NCBI GenBank assembly: GCA_020854255.1
Contig: JADZFV010000275.1
Location: forward strand, 1 to 32,152
Source: Candidatus Melainabacteria bacterium
Lineage (GTDB): Bacteria; Cyanobacteriota; Vampirovibrionia; Obscuribacterales; Obscuribacteraceae
Direction of reading: 5' to 3'
DNA: 32,152 nt
Shown: positions 1 to 8,672 of the stretch, in pieces
Numbering within the stretch: the first letter of the stretch is position 1
Layout of the letters: each line of letters starts with the position of its first letter
Notes under the pieces: model-generated
Told to the model about the DNA's origin: nothing
The model's input: the letters and a program-made list of their open reading frames with translations, nothing else
Database searches by the model: none
Program-made: the position numbers and the translations under genes

Positions 1-14
1 ATGCTGGATGGCTC

Positions 15-1565
15 TTATATGATGGGCTCGCCGAGCTTCTCCTGGCTGCGCATCGACTGAGATTTACTGTAAGTATCTACAGTCAAAAGAGCCAGCCAGT
101 AATAATACGTCAGGCGAACGTGCCCGGTTCCGAAGTTGAACTCGAACAGCCCGGACACGGCAAGAGACGCACTGGCAGCCAGTAGTCCGATCGCAATGGC
201 ACGATCGAATTGCAACTGTTCCACCTCGTTTGCTAAAAGTCCGATAAGACAATGGGGCTTCGACAATTTTGCCGTGATTGCAAAAGTCATGAAAAGCAAA
301 TACATGTAAGCTGAGAATCCGACAACACCGGTGGCGGCCAGCATGTGCAAATAATTGCTGTGGGCATGATCGAAGTAGCCTTTATCGGGCATCGCCGACT
401 TGGCATGTATGACACCAAAGCGTATCAGCGATGTGCCGAAAATCGGCTTTTTCTTAAACTTGTCGATAGTTGCTTCCCAGATGTGAAAACGAGCAACAAC
501 ACTTGGATCCTTGAATGGACCGGATTCGCTTTCCTTGAAGATGGCTGCATTTTCTTCGGGCGGTTTGAAAAGAACATCCACGCGATCTTTCACTATCGGA
601 ACCAGCAGGTAAGACAACCCTGCCACAATCGATAAACTGAAAAGTGAAACAAGAACTGTTTTTCTCGAGACGCTGGCACAAACAACCATTACGCCGAAAA
701 ACACTCCCATCCAGGCGCTTCGCTCAGCGCCAAAGATGATGCCAATGGCAATGCAGCATGCAATTACGATGGCAACAGAGCGTTTGGCAAAGATACCGGG
801 CAAGTGTTTGTATCCCCGGCAAAGCAAGAGAGAAAGGGCCATCATCATCACAATTTGCATCTGACCGGCAAACGCCATTGGTTGTTCGAGAAAACCAGTG
901 CCTTGCAAATAGTCCGTTCTTGAACCGGTAACCCACTTGATAAAGCCGTCGAACATTTTATACAGGACGAGCAAATTCGCCTCTTGCGGAGGATGGTCAG
1001 TAATATTTCTGAGGTACGCTTTCATGCCCGGTTCGATTGGAGCATAAAGACAAGAGAGCGAAGACATTACCAAAAACGTGCAAATGACAGGCGTTTTCAT
1101 TTGCGGTGCACGCCTTAGAACTTGATAGACCCAGGGATATATAACAAGAGCTTTGAGTGAAACAACGGTTCTCGTCGCCACCCTGGTACCGTCGCCTACG
1201 GTACCAGGGTCGATGCCAACACAAAAGCCGCAGATGATGAGAACCAAAGTGAATACGCCCAGAGGAACCAAGAGAGGCGCGTCATCGCACCCGATTACCG
1301 CCAATAGTTTTCCTCTTACATGTGGAAAGGGTTTGACGCTGCCGTCTTTGGGCATCTCGTCCAGCACTTTTTTGAGCGCAAGAGCGCTGGTTGCCGTCCA
1401 GAAAACACCGCCGACTATGATGCCGATCCATATGGCGCTGATTGAAATCGGCATCCAGGCTGAAAGGAAAAGCAGCCAGTAGCCCTGCCAGAGAGACAAC
1501 CTGCTGAGCCACGTTTTTGAATGCTCCGGTGTTTGCGACAAGCTATTCGTCGAGCCTCCAGACAC
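15..1565 (-). CDS. O-antigen ligase-like polytopic membrane protein (Wzy_C/WaaL type)
   Basis: A 516-residue protein with many hydrophobic segments typical of the O-antigen ligase/polymerase superfamily, which joins or polymerises lipid-linked glycans at the periplasmic face of the inner membrane. The large periplasmic loop near residues 330-410 contains HAHSNYLHM (residues 400-408) followed by TGVVGFSAY, matching the H-x-H-N-x-x-L...G-x-x-G pattern of the Wzy_C domain. The furthest start is a GTG at 1565 with no clear Shine-Dalgarno; a TTG at 1541 has GGAGG about 13 nt upstream and is an alternative. It lies 72 nt downstream of trpS on the same strand. Family is clear, the substrate is not: ligase and polymerase cannot be separated from sequence alone, and no glycosyltransferase genes are in view. 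Confidence 0.8.
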   Translation of the reverse strand: MSGGSTNSLSQTPEHSKTWLSRLSLWQGYWLLFLSAWMPISISAIWIGIIVGGVFWTATSALALKKVLDEMPKDGSVKPFPHVRGKLLAVIGCDDAPLLVPLGVFTLVLIICGFCVGIDPGTVGDGTRVATRTVVSLKALVIYPWVYQVLRRAPQMKTPVICTFLVMSSLSCLYAPIEPGMKAYLRNITDHPPQEANLLVLYKMFDGFIKWVTGSRTDYLQGTGFLEQPMAFAGQMQIVMMMALSLLLCRGYKHLPGIFAKRSVAIVIACCIAIGIIFGAERSAWMGVFFGVMVVCASVSRKTVLVSLFSLSIVAGLSYLLVPIVKDRVDVLFKPPEENAAIFKESESGPFKDPSVVARFHIWEATIDKFKKKPIFGTSLIRFGVIHAKSAMPDKGYFDHAHSNYLHMLAATGVVGFSAYMYLLFMTFAITAKLSKPHCLIGLLANEVEQLQFDRAIAIGLLAASASLAVSGLFEFNFGTGHVRLTYYYWLALLTVDTYSKSQSMRSQEKLGEPII

Positions 1566-1602
1566 CAGTGAAAACCATCGCGGTGGCGATCCCCTGTGTC
1601 GC

Positions 1603-1622
1603 CCGGGCTGGGCATGGCCCGG
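1603..1622 (-). terminator. GC-rich hairpin between trpS and the ligase-like gene
   Basis: CCGGGC pairs perfectly with GCCCGG around an 8-nt loop, just after the trpS stop. There is no U-tract, so it is at best a weak or Rho-assisted terminator, or an mRNA-stability hairpin. It does not show that the two genes are separate transcripts. Confidence 0.3.
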
Positions 1623-1637
1623 CCCCTCTACAGAAAA

Positions 1638-2696
1638 CTAAACTCTTTCCAACAGACTGGACCACGTCTTCTGGCTGTCATTCCAGTCGATCATGCCCAT
1701 CCGCTCGCGCATTTCAGAGAGCGTTTGCGTGGCGACTTTGCGTGCCTTGCTGTTGCCATAGTCGAGAATTTTGAAAACCTTTTCGGGATCCTTTGCCAGA
1801 CTGATGCGTTTTTCTCTGAACTCGTGGAAGCGATCGTTGATCAGCCCACCCAGACGTTTCTTGCAATCAACGCAGCCGATTTTTGCAGACTCGCACTCAT
1901 CTTTGACGGTGGCCAAAACTTCTTTGTCGGCAAGAGCGCGATACCACGGCCAGGGTACTTCGCACAGATCAACATGGCCGGGGTCGGCTTTAGCAATGCG
2001 CGTGCGATCCGTAACCATGGTTCTTACTTTTTTGATGGTTTCATCGGCGGTATCAGCAATTTTTATGTCGTTGCCATAAGACTTGCCCATCTTCATACCG
2101 TCCATGCCCTTAAGAAGAGGCGTAACGGTGAATTCCGGTCTGGGCTCGGGAAAGAAATCAGCCCCATAAACATTGTTGAACCGGCGCGCCACATCGCGGG
2201 CAAATTCCAGATGTGACTCCTGATCTTTGCCCACAGGCACCAATTCTCCCTTGAAAGTAAGAATATCTGCCGACATCAAGACCGGATAACCGAGCAAGCC
2301 ATAAGTTGCTTTCTCTCTAGCTTCCCCTTCGTCTTGCGCGAGCATTCTCACCATGTCCTTGAGAGTCGGCTCGCGCTCCACCCAATTTTGCGGCGTGATC
2401 ATCGAAAGCAAAAGATGAATCTCGGCAATCTCGGGAATCGACGATTGCACATAAATAGTTGCTCGCTCGGGATCGATCCCGACGGCAAGCCAGTCGAGAG
2501 TTATCTCGAATACGTTTGCCGGAACCGACGCGCTGTCTTGATACTTAGTGGTAAGAGCATGCCAGTCGACGATCGAATAGTACGACTCATAGCGACTCTG
2601 AAAATCAACCCAGTTCAGTAGCGCCCCAAAATAGTGTCCGAGATGCAAACGCCCGGTCGGGCGCATGCCGGACATTATGCGCTTGGTGGCAGCCAC
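1638..2696 (-). CDS. trpS: Tryptophan--tRNA ligase
   Basis: Class I aminoacyl-tRNA synthetase charging tRNA-Trp. The N-terminus reads SGMRPTGRLHLGHY, with the HIGH-class motif HLGH at residues 18-21; the second signature KMGKS is at residues 202-206, followed by YGN. Length (352 aa) is normal for bacterial TrpS. The start is a GTG at 2696, placed directly after the TAG stop (2697-2699) of the upstream 37-aa gene with no intervening base, so translation is probably coupled. The residues before SGMRPTG are few, as in other TrpS proteins, which supports this start. The substitution of G in KMGKS is common in TrpS. Confidence 0.97.
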   Translation of the reverse strand: MAATKRIMSGMRPTGRLHLGHYFGALLNWVDFQSRYESYYSIVDWHALTTKYQDSASVPANVFEITLDWLAVGIDPERATIYVQSSIPEIAEIHLLLSMITPQNWVEREPTLKDMVRMLAQDEGEAREKATYGLLGYPVLMSADILTFKGELVPVGKDQESHLEFARDVARRFNNVYGADFFPEPRPEFTVTPLLKGMDGMKMGKSYGNDIKIADTADETIKKVRTMVTDRTRIAKADPGHVDLCEVPWPWYRALADKEVLATVKDECESAKIGCVDCKKRLGGLINDRFHEFREKRISLAKDPEKVFKILDYGNSKARKVATQTLSEMRERMGMIDWNDSQKTWSSLLERV

Positions 2697-2810
2697 CTAG
2701 TGTTTCCTTTCTGCAGCCTTTGCTATCGCTTCTTTGACGCGCTCTTTTTTGCGGCGCTCTTTGGCCAGGCGGCGCTGTTTCTTCTCGCGTGCGTTGTATT
2801 TCTTGGTCAT
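2697..2810 (-). CDS. 37-residue very basic small protein abutting trpS
   Basis: A short ORF starts at ATG 2810 (MTKKYNAREKKQRRL...) and ends in TAG at 2697, immediately before the trpS GTG. About half its residues are Lys or Arg, with Glu and Ala making up most of the rest, so it should form one charged helix. A good ribosome binding site, GGAG, lies 7 nt before the ATG. The composition resembles small ribosomal or RNA-binding proteins, but I do not recognise a family. The zero-gap junction with trpS suggests it is either a real conserved small protein or a leader peptide that couples translation into trpS. It contains no Trp codon, which argues against classical Trp attenuation. Confidence 0.6.
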   Translation of the reverse strand: MTKKYNAREKKQRRLAKERRKKERVKEAIAKAAERKH

Positions 2811-3284
2811 GAATTTTCTCCGGCATAACGGCCCACTTCAGAAAAAAATGGGCGAAAGGTGAATATAGCACGACTATATAAGTCCGGGACCGAGACTAAA
2901 ATCAATGAATGCAATTCAAAACAATTCCAAACCTAACCAACTTGATAGTCCACGGGAAGTTTTCAAGCACGGATGTAAAATCGAAAACTGCGTAAGAGGG
3001 GCAATCTCGCTCGCTTGCATATCGCCTGTAGACAAAACCAAACTGGCTTAAACGGCTGGCCATCCAGCGCACGAGCGTCACGGCGCCAAGTTTTGCCGGC
3101 TCTGTCTTTGAAAATGCAGAATCTAACACCGACTTCGTCCAAATTTACAAAAGTTAATATGTCTCTTGACTGCTAAAGAATTAGGCTGGACCGCTAAAGA
3201 TGTAGATCGATTGGGTAAATATCCTGTGTGTGGCGTTTGCCGAATTTGTTACCGGCAAGTTTTTAAAAGTAGGAGTTCACGAGA
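2811..3284. other. Intergenic region between divergent trpS unit and primary sigma gene
   Basis: About 470 nt without a convincing gene. It holds the putative trpS-side promoter near 2862 and must hold the promoter of the sigma factor; TTGACT at 3166-3171 is a -35 candidate but no well-spaced -10 follows. A 75-codon GTG-initiated minus-strand frame (2902-3129) has no clear ribosome binding site and no recognisable domain, so it is not called. Confidence 0.5.
2862..2870 (-). promoter_or_regulatory. Possible extended -10 promoter for the small protein/trpS unit
   Basis: Read on the minus strand the sequence is TGCTATATT, an extended -10 element (TGn followed by TATATT), about 50 nt before the 37-aa gene. 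No good -35 is seen. The predicted leader contains a GCCCA/TGGGC hairpin (2831-2853) with an A/T-rich loop. Prediction by eye only. Confidence 0.35.
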
Positions 3285-4253
3285 TTGGCGTCTAAAGTTC
3301 GCGATGAAGTAGCTGACGATTGGCAGGAAGCCTTTGATGAGGAAGATGCTCAGCAGAGCCCGGCCGCTGTCGTAGCCATAGATGAAGAGCCGGACGAGAA
3401 AGAGCCGACCGGTCCTGACGGCTTTACCGAGGACTCTGTGCGGCTGTACCTGCGCGAGATCGGTCGCGTAAAGATGATCAAGCCGGACGAAGAAATCGAG
3501 CTGGCCAGACGCATTGCCAATGGTGATCTGGACGCTAAGAAGAAGCTCATCCAGGCCAATCTTCGTCTTGTCATTTCCATCGCCAAGAAGTATGTAAATC
3601 GCGGATTGCCGTTTCAAGATCTAATTCAGGAAGGCAATCTCGGACTGATTCGCGCTGCCGAGAAGTTCGACCACACCAAAGGTTTCAAATTCAGCACTTA
3701 TGCCACCTGGTGGATAAGACAGGCAATCAGCCGCGGTCTGGCTGATAAATCCAGAACGATAAGAGTGCCAGTGCACATGGTCGAATCAATCAACAAATTG
3801 AAAAAGACTTCTGCCAGACTCTCGCAAGAACTGGGCCGCAAGCCGACAGAAGTGGAATTGTCCAGCGCAATGGAACTTTCAGTCAACAAGATCACTGAAA
3901 TCATTCAGGCCGATAGAGAGCCCGTGTCGATGGAAATGCCTCTCAATAGAGACGAGGAGACTTATCTCGGCGATTTGATCGAAGACAACATCACCTCGCG
4001 CCCGGACATGACAACGGAAGAGGAGTTGATGCGCCAGGACTTAAACCGCATGCTCAGCCAATTAACACCACGCGAGCGTGACATCATGCATTTGCGCTAC
4101 GGGCTGGAAGACGGCAGGCAACGGACTCTTGAAGAAGTCGGCCGCCTGTTCAATATCACCAGAGAAAGAGTACGCCAGATCGAGCACAAGGCCTTTAGAA
4201 AGCTCAGGCAGCCGGCCTGGTCATCTAAGTTGGCCGGATATCTTGAAGATTGA
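3285..4253 (+). CDS. sigA: Primary (group 1/2) sigma-70 RNA polymerase sigma factor
   Basis: A 322-residue sigma-70 protein. Region 1.2 is around residues 48-80 ([15 protein letters not shown]). Region 2 holds the highly conserved [20 protein letters not shown] and [13 protein letters not shown] stretches that bind core enzyme and the -10 element. Region 3 follows, and region 4 is at about 255-315 ([15 protein letters not shown], then [20 protein letters not shown]), the -35-binding helix-turn-helix. A long region 1.1 is absent; the first 45 residues are acidic, so a compact primary factor or a group 2 paralogue both fit. The start is TTG at 3285 with AGGAG 9 nt upstream; no better start is visible. 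It stands alone with 175 nt before mgtE. Confidence 0.95.
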   Translation: MASKVRDEVADDWQEAFDEEDAQQSPAAVVAIDEEPDEKEPTGPDGFTEDSVRLYLREIGRVKMIKPDEEIELARRIANGDLDAKKKLIQANLRLVISIAKKYVNRGLPFQDLIQEGNLGLIRAAEKFDHTKGFKFSTYATWWIRQAISRGLADKSRTIRVPVHMVESINKLKKTSARLSQELGRKPTEVELSSAMELSVNKITEIIQADREPVSMEMPLNRDEETYLGDLIEDNITSRPDMTTEEELMRQDLNRMLSQLTPRERDIMHLRYGLEDGRQRTLEEVGRLFNITRERVRQIEHKAFRKLRQPAWSSKLAGYLED

Positions 4254-4275
4254 TAAACAAATGCTCAGAGAAAAA

Positions 4276-4299
4276 AGAACGGCGAAAGCCGCTTTCTGT
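4276..4299 (+). terminator. Hairpin with short T-rich tail after the sigma gene
   Basis: CGGC-GAAA-GCCG forms a tight tetraloop hairpin extended by weak A/T pairs across one mismatch, followed by CTTTCTGT. It sits 25 nt after the sigma stop, where a terminator is expected. The U-tract is imperfect. Confidence 0.35.
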
Positions 4300-4374
4300 G
4301 CTGGGTCTGAATAATCACGCCGCCAGCTTAGATGGCTTGTCTTAAACCTTAGCTCTCATCTTGATAGGGTTAAT

Positions 4375-4397
4375 GCCGGGGTGAATCTACACCCGGC
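4375..4397 (+). promoter_or_regulatory. Hairpin in the mgtE leader
   Basis: GCCGGG-G-TG pairs with CA-CCCGGC around a 6-nt loop: eight base pairs with a single bulged G, 31 nt before the mgtE ATG. It is strong enough to affect translation or termination. The flanking bases do not match the conserved M-box (ykoK) magnesium riboswitch elements, so I do not call a riboswitch. Confidence 0.35.
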
Positions 4398-4428
4398 AAA
4401 ATTCAGTTAAGCAAACGACTGGAAGACA

Positions 4429-5805
4429 ATGAGCGAGAAAGCGCGCATAGCGCCGGAAGAATTGAGCGCGCTCGTCGACGACGGGCAACGCCAAAAGCTT
4501 AGGATGATCCTCAACGAGGAGCACCCGGCGGACATTGCCGAATGGCTGACCGATCTCGACAAGGGCCACAGACTTTCCTGCTTCCGCCTTCTCGATCTCG
4601 ACAATGCTTCGGCAGTCCTGGCTGAATTGGAGCCCGAAACACAAGGAAATCTGCTTAAGGATCTGGGCGACATCGGTGTCGTACCAATCATCGCCAGAAT
4701 GAGTCCTGACGATGCTGCTGACTTGCTGGCCGAGCTGCCCAGGGAAAAGGTCCAGTCGATCATGGGCCAGATGACCGACACCGAAGCAAAGGAAGACATC
4801 GAAGAACTGCTCGGATTCAAAGAAGATTCGGCAGGAGGGATCATGTCCACCGACTATCTGGCGGTGGAAGGAAAGTTGACGGCGGACCAGGCCATCTCTT
4901 ATTTGAGAGAAACATACGCCGAACTGGAAGACGACATTTACGACGTGTATGTGGTCTCGGAAGATGAAAAACTGGCTGGACGAGTCACTCTCAAAGAATT
5001 GCTCATGGCGCCGCCGGAGGCCCTGGTCGAGAGTTTGATGGACGACAATGTCATCAAAGTATTGACCACCACAGACCAGGAAGAAGCTGCCGAAAAGCTC
5101 AGTCGCTATGACTTATTGTCTTTGCCAGTCGTCGATGAGTCGGGAATGCTGCGCGGGATCATCACCGCCGATGATGTCATCGACGTTTTGTGGGAAGAGT
5201 CGACTGAAGATTTGTTCCAGGCATCCGGTATCTCTACCGAAGCTGGAGACCTTGGTGAACAGCTGAGTTTGAGTGTCAGGCGCGCCGTTGGAGCGCGCTT
5301 GCCCTGGCTTTTGATCACACTGGGAATCGAAGCAGGCTCAGTTTCTGTGATCACGCACTTCGACAGCGTGATTAAGGAAACTGTTGCCGCCGCTTCTTTC
5401 ATGCCGCTTCTTTCCGGCGTCACTGGCTCTGTTGCCACCCAGAGTACTTGTATTATTTTGCGCGGCACAGGCATGGAAAATCTTGCCTGGCGTGTGATTC
5501 TCAAGCACGTTTTTCACGAAGCAAGAGTCGGCATGATGCTCGGCATTCTCTGCGGCAGTGCCACAACTTTGATAAGTTGGATGCTGCACAGCGTCAACCC
5601 CATACTTGGTTTTGTTGTCGGCTGCTCTCTTTTTGTCACCATGACTTGCGGCGTTTTGATCGGCACGCTCATGCCCATGGTCTTTCAGAAGCTGGGCATC
5701 GACCCTGCCCATGCAAGCGGGCCTTTCATTACCAGCATTCTTGATGTATGCACAATGACCATCTACCTGACAATCGTTCACTATTTCTTATCTACACTCG
5801 TATAG
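4429..5805 (+). CDS. mgtE: Magnesium transporter MgtE
   Basis: A 458-residue MgtE-family magnesium channel/transporter of the inner membrane. The order is the family standard: cytosolic acidic MgtE_N superhelical domain (about 20-130, with HPADIAEWL and MSPDDAADLLAELP), a CBS domain pair (about 135-260, AGGIMSTDYLAVEG and LPVVDESGMLRGIITADDVI), a plug helix and five membrane helices from about 285 to the end. The pore region contains PLLSGVTGSVATQS and IDPAHASGPFITSILD; the latter holds the conserved acidic residue of the last helix that coordinates Mg2+. In the family the cytosolic domains close the pore when Mg2+ is high. The downstream carboxylase gene follows after 40 nt on the same strand, so co-transcription is possible. 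Confidence 0.96.
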   Translation: MSEKARIAPEELSALVDDGQRQKLRMILNEEHPADIAEWLTDLDKGHRLSCFRLLDLDNASAVLAELEPETQGNLLKDLGDIGVVPIIARMSPDDAADLLAELPREKVQSIMGQMTDTEAKEDIEELLGFKEDSAGGIMSTDYLAVEGKLTADQAISYLRETYAELEDDIYDVYVVSEDEKLAGRVTLKELLMAPPEALVESLMDDNVIKVLTTTDQEEAAEKLSRYDLLSLPVVDESGMLRGIITADDVIDVLWEESTEDLFQASGISTEAGDLGEQLSLSVRRAVGARLPWLLITLGIEAGSVSVITHFDSVIKETVAAASFMPLLSGVTGSVATQSTCIILRGTGMENLAWRVILKHVFHEARVGMMLGILCGSATTLISWMLHSVNPILGFVVGCSLFVTMTCGVLIGTLMPMVFQKLGIDPAHASGPFITSILDVCTMTIYLTIVHYFLSTLV

Positions 5806-5845
5806 CTGTGAATCTGACAACTTACAAACACGGACGGCAAGGACA

Positions 5846-7423
5846 ATGGACACCAAGAGCAAAACCGCAAAATCGCCTAACGAACGCCTTTTAGAGAAGC
5901 GGGGCGGAGCCGTTTCGGTCAGCGAAGCGACTTTGAAAAAACGACACGAACGCGGCACAATGCACGCACGTGAGCGCGTTTTGAGTTTGCTTGATCCGGA
6001 TTCTTTCATCGAACTGGATCGCTATGCAGTGCACCACTGCAGACATTTCGGGCTGGATTCCAAGAAAGTAGTAGGCGACGGCGTCATTACCGGTCAGGGA
6101 AAAATCGACGGAAGACCGGTTTATATCTTCGCGCACGATGCCACCTTCCTCGGTGGCGCGCTCGGGGAAACTTTCGCCCGCAAAGTCTGCAAAGTCATGG
6201 ACCTGGCAAAGCAAGCGGGCTGCCCGGTCATCGGTCTCAATGAAAGCGGCGGCGCCCGCATCCAGGAAGGTGTTGCATCGCTTGCCGGTTATGCCGATAT
6301 TTTTTACAGAAACGTCAATTCATCCGGTGTGATTCCGCAAATTTCAGTCGTCTACGGACCATGCGCCGGCGGCGCGGTTTATAGCCCGGCCGTCACCGAT
6401 TTCACGATCATGGTGGACAAAAACAGCTACATGTTTATCACCGGGCCGGAAATCGTACGCACCGTCACCGGTGAAGACGTCACTTTTGACGAGCTGGGTG
6501 GAGCGCGGGTTCACAACGAGAAAAGCGGCGTCGCGCAGCTGCTTGCCGCCGATGAAGAAGAATCATTCTGGATGGTGAGAAAGTTGCTTTCCTATCTGCC
6601 GCTCAATAATCTGGAGCCGCCACCTTTTGTGGAAGCCGGAGATGACGCCGAGCCTGCCGATATGAGCTCGCTGGACAATGTGGTTCCACACGACCCGGCC
6701 AAACCATACGACATGCACGACGTCATCACGCGCATTTTCGACAATGGTGATTTCTTCGAGATAGCACCGCTTTACGCCACCAACCTGATTACAGGTTTCG
6801 CCAGATTGCACGGCGAGACTGTAGGGATCGTCGCCAATCAGCCGAAAAGACTGGCTGGAACGCTGGATATCAACGCCTCTATAAAAGGTGCTCGCTTCGT
6901 CCGTTTTCTCGACGCTTTCAATATTCCTGTGATTACCTTCGTCGATGTTCCGGGTTATTTGCCTGGACGTACACAAGAACACAACGGCATCATCCGCCAC
7001 GGAGCGAAGCTTCTCTATGCATACTGCGAAGCGACGGTGCCGAAATTGACCGTAATCACGCGCAAAGCCTATGGTGGTGCCTTCGACGTCATGGGCTCCA
7101 AAAACGTCGGCGGCGACTTCAATTTCGCCTGGCCGACCGCTGAAATAGCCGTCATGGGCGCCGACGGTGCGGTCAATTTGCTCTATCGAAAAGAACTGGA
7201 TAAGTTGAAAGAGGATGCTTCAGCTTCTTCGGCAAGACATAAAGAACTGGTTGCCGAATATAGAGAGCGTTTTGCAAACCCATATGTGGCAGCCGAACTG
7301 GGCTATGTCGACGACGTGATAATGCCTTCCGAAACCCGCAAACATTTGCATGCGGCTCTTTCAGTGCAGAAAAACAAACGAGTAGAGCGCCCGAAGCGAA
7401 AGCACGGCAACATTCCGCTCTAA
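5846..7423 (+). CDS. pccB: Acyl-CoA carboxylase carboxyltransferase (beta) subunit, propionyl-CoA carboxylase type
   Basis: A 525-residue two-domain crotonase-fold carboxyltransferase. It transfers carboxyl from carboxybiotin to an acyl-CoA such as propionyl-CoA. The N-terminal domain has GTMHARERVLSLLDPDSF, GLNESGGARIQEGV and VYGPCAGGAVYSPA, with oxyanion-hole glycines; the C-terminal domain has ANQPKRLAGTLD, FVDVPGYLPGRTQEHNGIIRHGAKLLYA (quoted piece: DVPGYLPGRTQEHNGIIR) and RKAYGGAFDVMGSK. Length and motifs match PccB/MmdA proteins. No biotin carboxylase or biotin carrier gene is in the window, so the substrate (propionyl-, acetyl- or methylmalonyl-CoA) is not fixed; a decarboxylase role is possible. 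AAGGA lies only 2 nt before the ATG. Its stop is 1 nt from the stop of the convergent gene. Confidence 0.92.
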   Translation: MDTKSKTAKSPNERLLEKRGGAVSVSEATLKKRHERGTMHARERVLSLLDPDSFIELDRYAVHHCRHFGLDSKKVVGDGVITGQGKIDGRPVYIFAHDATFLGGALGETFARKVCKVMDLAKQAGCPVIGLNESGGARIQEGVASLAGYADIFYRNVNSSGVIPQISVVYGPCAGGAVYSPAVTDFTIMVDKNSYMFITGPEIVRTVTGEDVTFDELGGARVHNEKSGVAQLLAADEEESFWMVRKLLSYLPLNNLEPPPFVEAGDDAEPADMSSLDNVVPHDPAKPYDMHDVITRIFDNGDFFEIAPLYATNLITGFARLHGETVGIVANQPKRLAGTLDINASIKGARFVRFLDAFNIPVITFVDVPGYLPGRTQEHNGIIRHGAKLLYAYCEATVPKLTVITRKAYGGAFDVMGSKNVGGDFNFAWPTAEIAVMGADGAVNLLYRKELDKLKEDASASSARHKELVAEYRERFANPYVAAELGYVDDVIMPSETRKHLHAALSVQKNKRVERPKRKHGNIPL

Positions 7424-7424
7424 C

Positions 7425-8306
7425 TCATTTCCTGCGGGCTTTTTCGATGTCCGGTTGGATCATGCGAAACATGAATCGGCCCGGACGACTTTTCATATCG
7501 TCAGGGTGTAAAAGCACTTCGTCGCCAATTATGCCCGGGTCGTCCACTTCGGCTGGATCGTAAGTTTTCGGCTTCGGTCCAGGGTCGTCATGGCCGGCTG
7601 AATCGTCCGAGCCGTTATGCGTTTCAATCTGAAACTCCATTCCTTGCCCATCAGCTAGACCGACTCCGTATTCAAACAAATCTATATGGACGTTCAAAGG
7701 TGTTTGCAAAACCGACTCCCAGCGGGCCACCGGGTCGATATTGGGACCGCCCAGCATTTTCTCGACATGCTTGAAGAGTTCCTCGGAAAACGGTTTTGGC
7801 GCAACCACCATTACTGTCTTCAGAGTCGGCCGTTTACGATCCAACTGCTGGGCGCGGTGCAGCAATTCTTTAAAATATGCAGTCGCGAACCGGGGCTCTC
7901 TCCACTGAGCGTGATTTTGGACGACAAATGCCAAAAGAGTCGTGCCACCTGAAGCATCTTCAAAATGGACGTCGAACATAGGCAGAGTTTCCTTTCGGAA
8001 AATGCCCTGCACAACAGGATGCACAGACACTCTCACTGCACGGGCAATTGATTCCCAGAAGGCTCTTTGTCTGTTGTAAAGCCCGCTTCGATGCAAAAGT
8101 GTAAAGAGATCTGTGACAACAAAAGTTACGAAATCGACTACCTCTGCGGGAATTTTACCGGAGTCACAGACCAGCTCGACATTGGCGGCGGCCAGATTTA
8201 AATCCTGTGGCGAACAGCTTCTTGCTGTTGCCACAATATTGTTCAACGTGTAGGCGGCCGCGTTGCGAACCTTGATTTCAATGGTATGTGTTTCCGGTAA
8301 TGACAT
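7425..8306 (-). CDS. Unknown 293-aa cytosolic protein
   Basis: No family recognised. There is no signal peptide or membrane segment. Residues 1-110 look largely helical. A beta-rich core follows (MFDVHFEDASGGTTLLAFVV, then QNHAQW) and then helices and a strand (LKTVMVVAPKPFSEE). This alternation of strands and helices recalls a nuclease-like or Rossmannoid fold, but the E-x-K type catalytic pattern of PD-(D/E)xK enzymes is not present. From about residue 225 the tail is acidic and Pro/Asp-rich (DDSAGHDDPGPKPKTYDP), probably disordered. It is transcribed convergently with the carboxylase gene, with 1 nt between stops. The ATG at 8306 is the furthest start. Confidence 0.7.
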   Translation of the reverse strand: MSLPETHTIEIKVRNAAAYTLNNIVATARSCSPQDLNLAAANVELVCDSGKIPAEVVDFVTFVVTDLFTLLHRSGLYNRQRAFWESIARAVRVSVHPVVQGIFRKETLPMFDVHFEDASGGTTLLAFVVQNHAQWREPRFATAYFKELLHRAQQLDRKRPTLKTVMVVAPKPFSEELFKHVEKMLGGPNIDPVARWESVLQTPLNVHIDLFEYGVGLADGQGMEFQIETHNGSDDSAGHDDPGPKPKTYDPAEVDDPGIIGDEVLLHPDDMKSRPGRFMFRMIQPDIEKARRK

Positions 8307-8672
8307 CGAACCAGCTTCCTAATTATCAGAATGAAGATACTAACGCGCGTAACGTGGTACATCATATGTTAGCGGTATGAGTCGTTATCGCCTGTCAACG
8401 GAGGTCTGTTTCAGTCCGTAAGCGTTTTTGAGCCCACCAGTTATCCCACAAAATCCTTCCTGAGTCCCGCCCGAATCAGGTAAACTGGAAGAGTGGCTAC
8501 TTGGCGGTCGGCAGCTCGCCCACATCGGGTCATAGAGTTGCTGGTTGGGAGTATTCGCGGCTGCCTTTTGCGCTTCCACGATATTTTCTGTAAAAGCCTC
8601 CTGACGTCCCGCTACAACTAATTTGTTGGCTATTGTTTCAGTATTCGCGTTTTTAGCGGTTGTCCAAAAATA
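8307..8672. other. Intergenic region between divergent unknown gene and ECF sigma factor
   Basis: 366 nt containing the promoters for both flanking genes. No GGAAC-N17-CGTC ECF promoter is present here, unlike upstream of the second ECF gene. A minus-strand frame running from inside the sigma gene down to 8385 is open through this region and its part in the gap has coding-like composition (NANTETIANKLVVAGRQEAF), but it has no start codon with a ribosome binding site in the gap. Confidence 0.45.

Noticed and set aside
105-127. GGAAC-N17-CGTA on the minus strand inside the O-antigen ligase-like gene
   Set aside because: Lies near the 3' end of a coding sequence with no gene just downstream; the -10 differs by one base. 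Treated as chance.
2902-3129. 75-codon minus-strand frame in the gap before the primary sigma gene
   Set aside because: GTG start with no convincing ribosome binding site, no recognisable domain; kept only as a note in the intergenic entry.
4254-4428. M-box (ykoK) magnesium riboswitch upstream of mgtE
   Set aside because: Conserved M-box bases (for example the GGTGAGGCTCC stretch) are absent and the gap is barely long enough.
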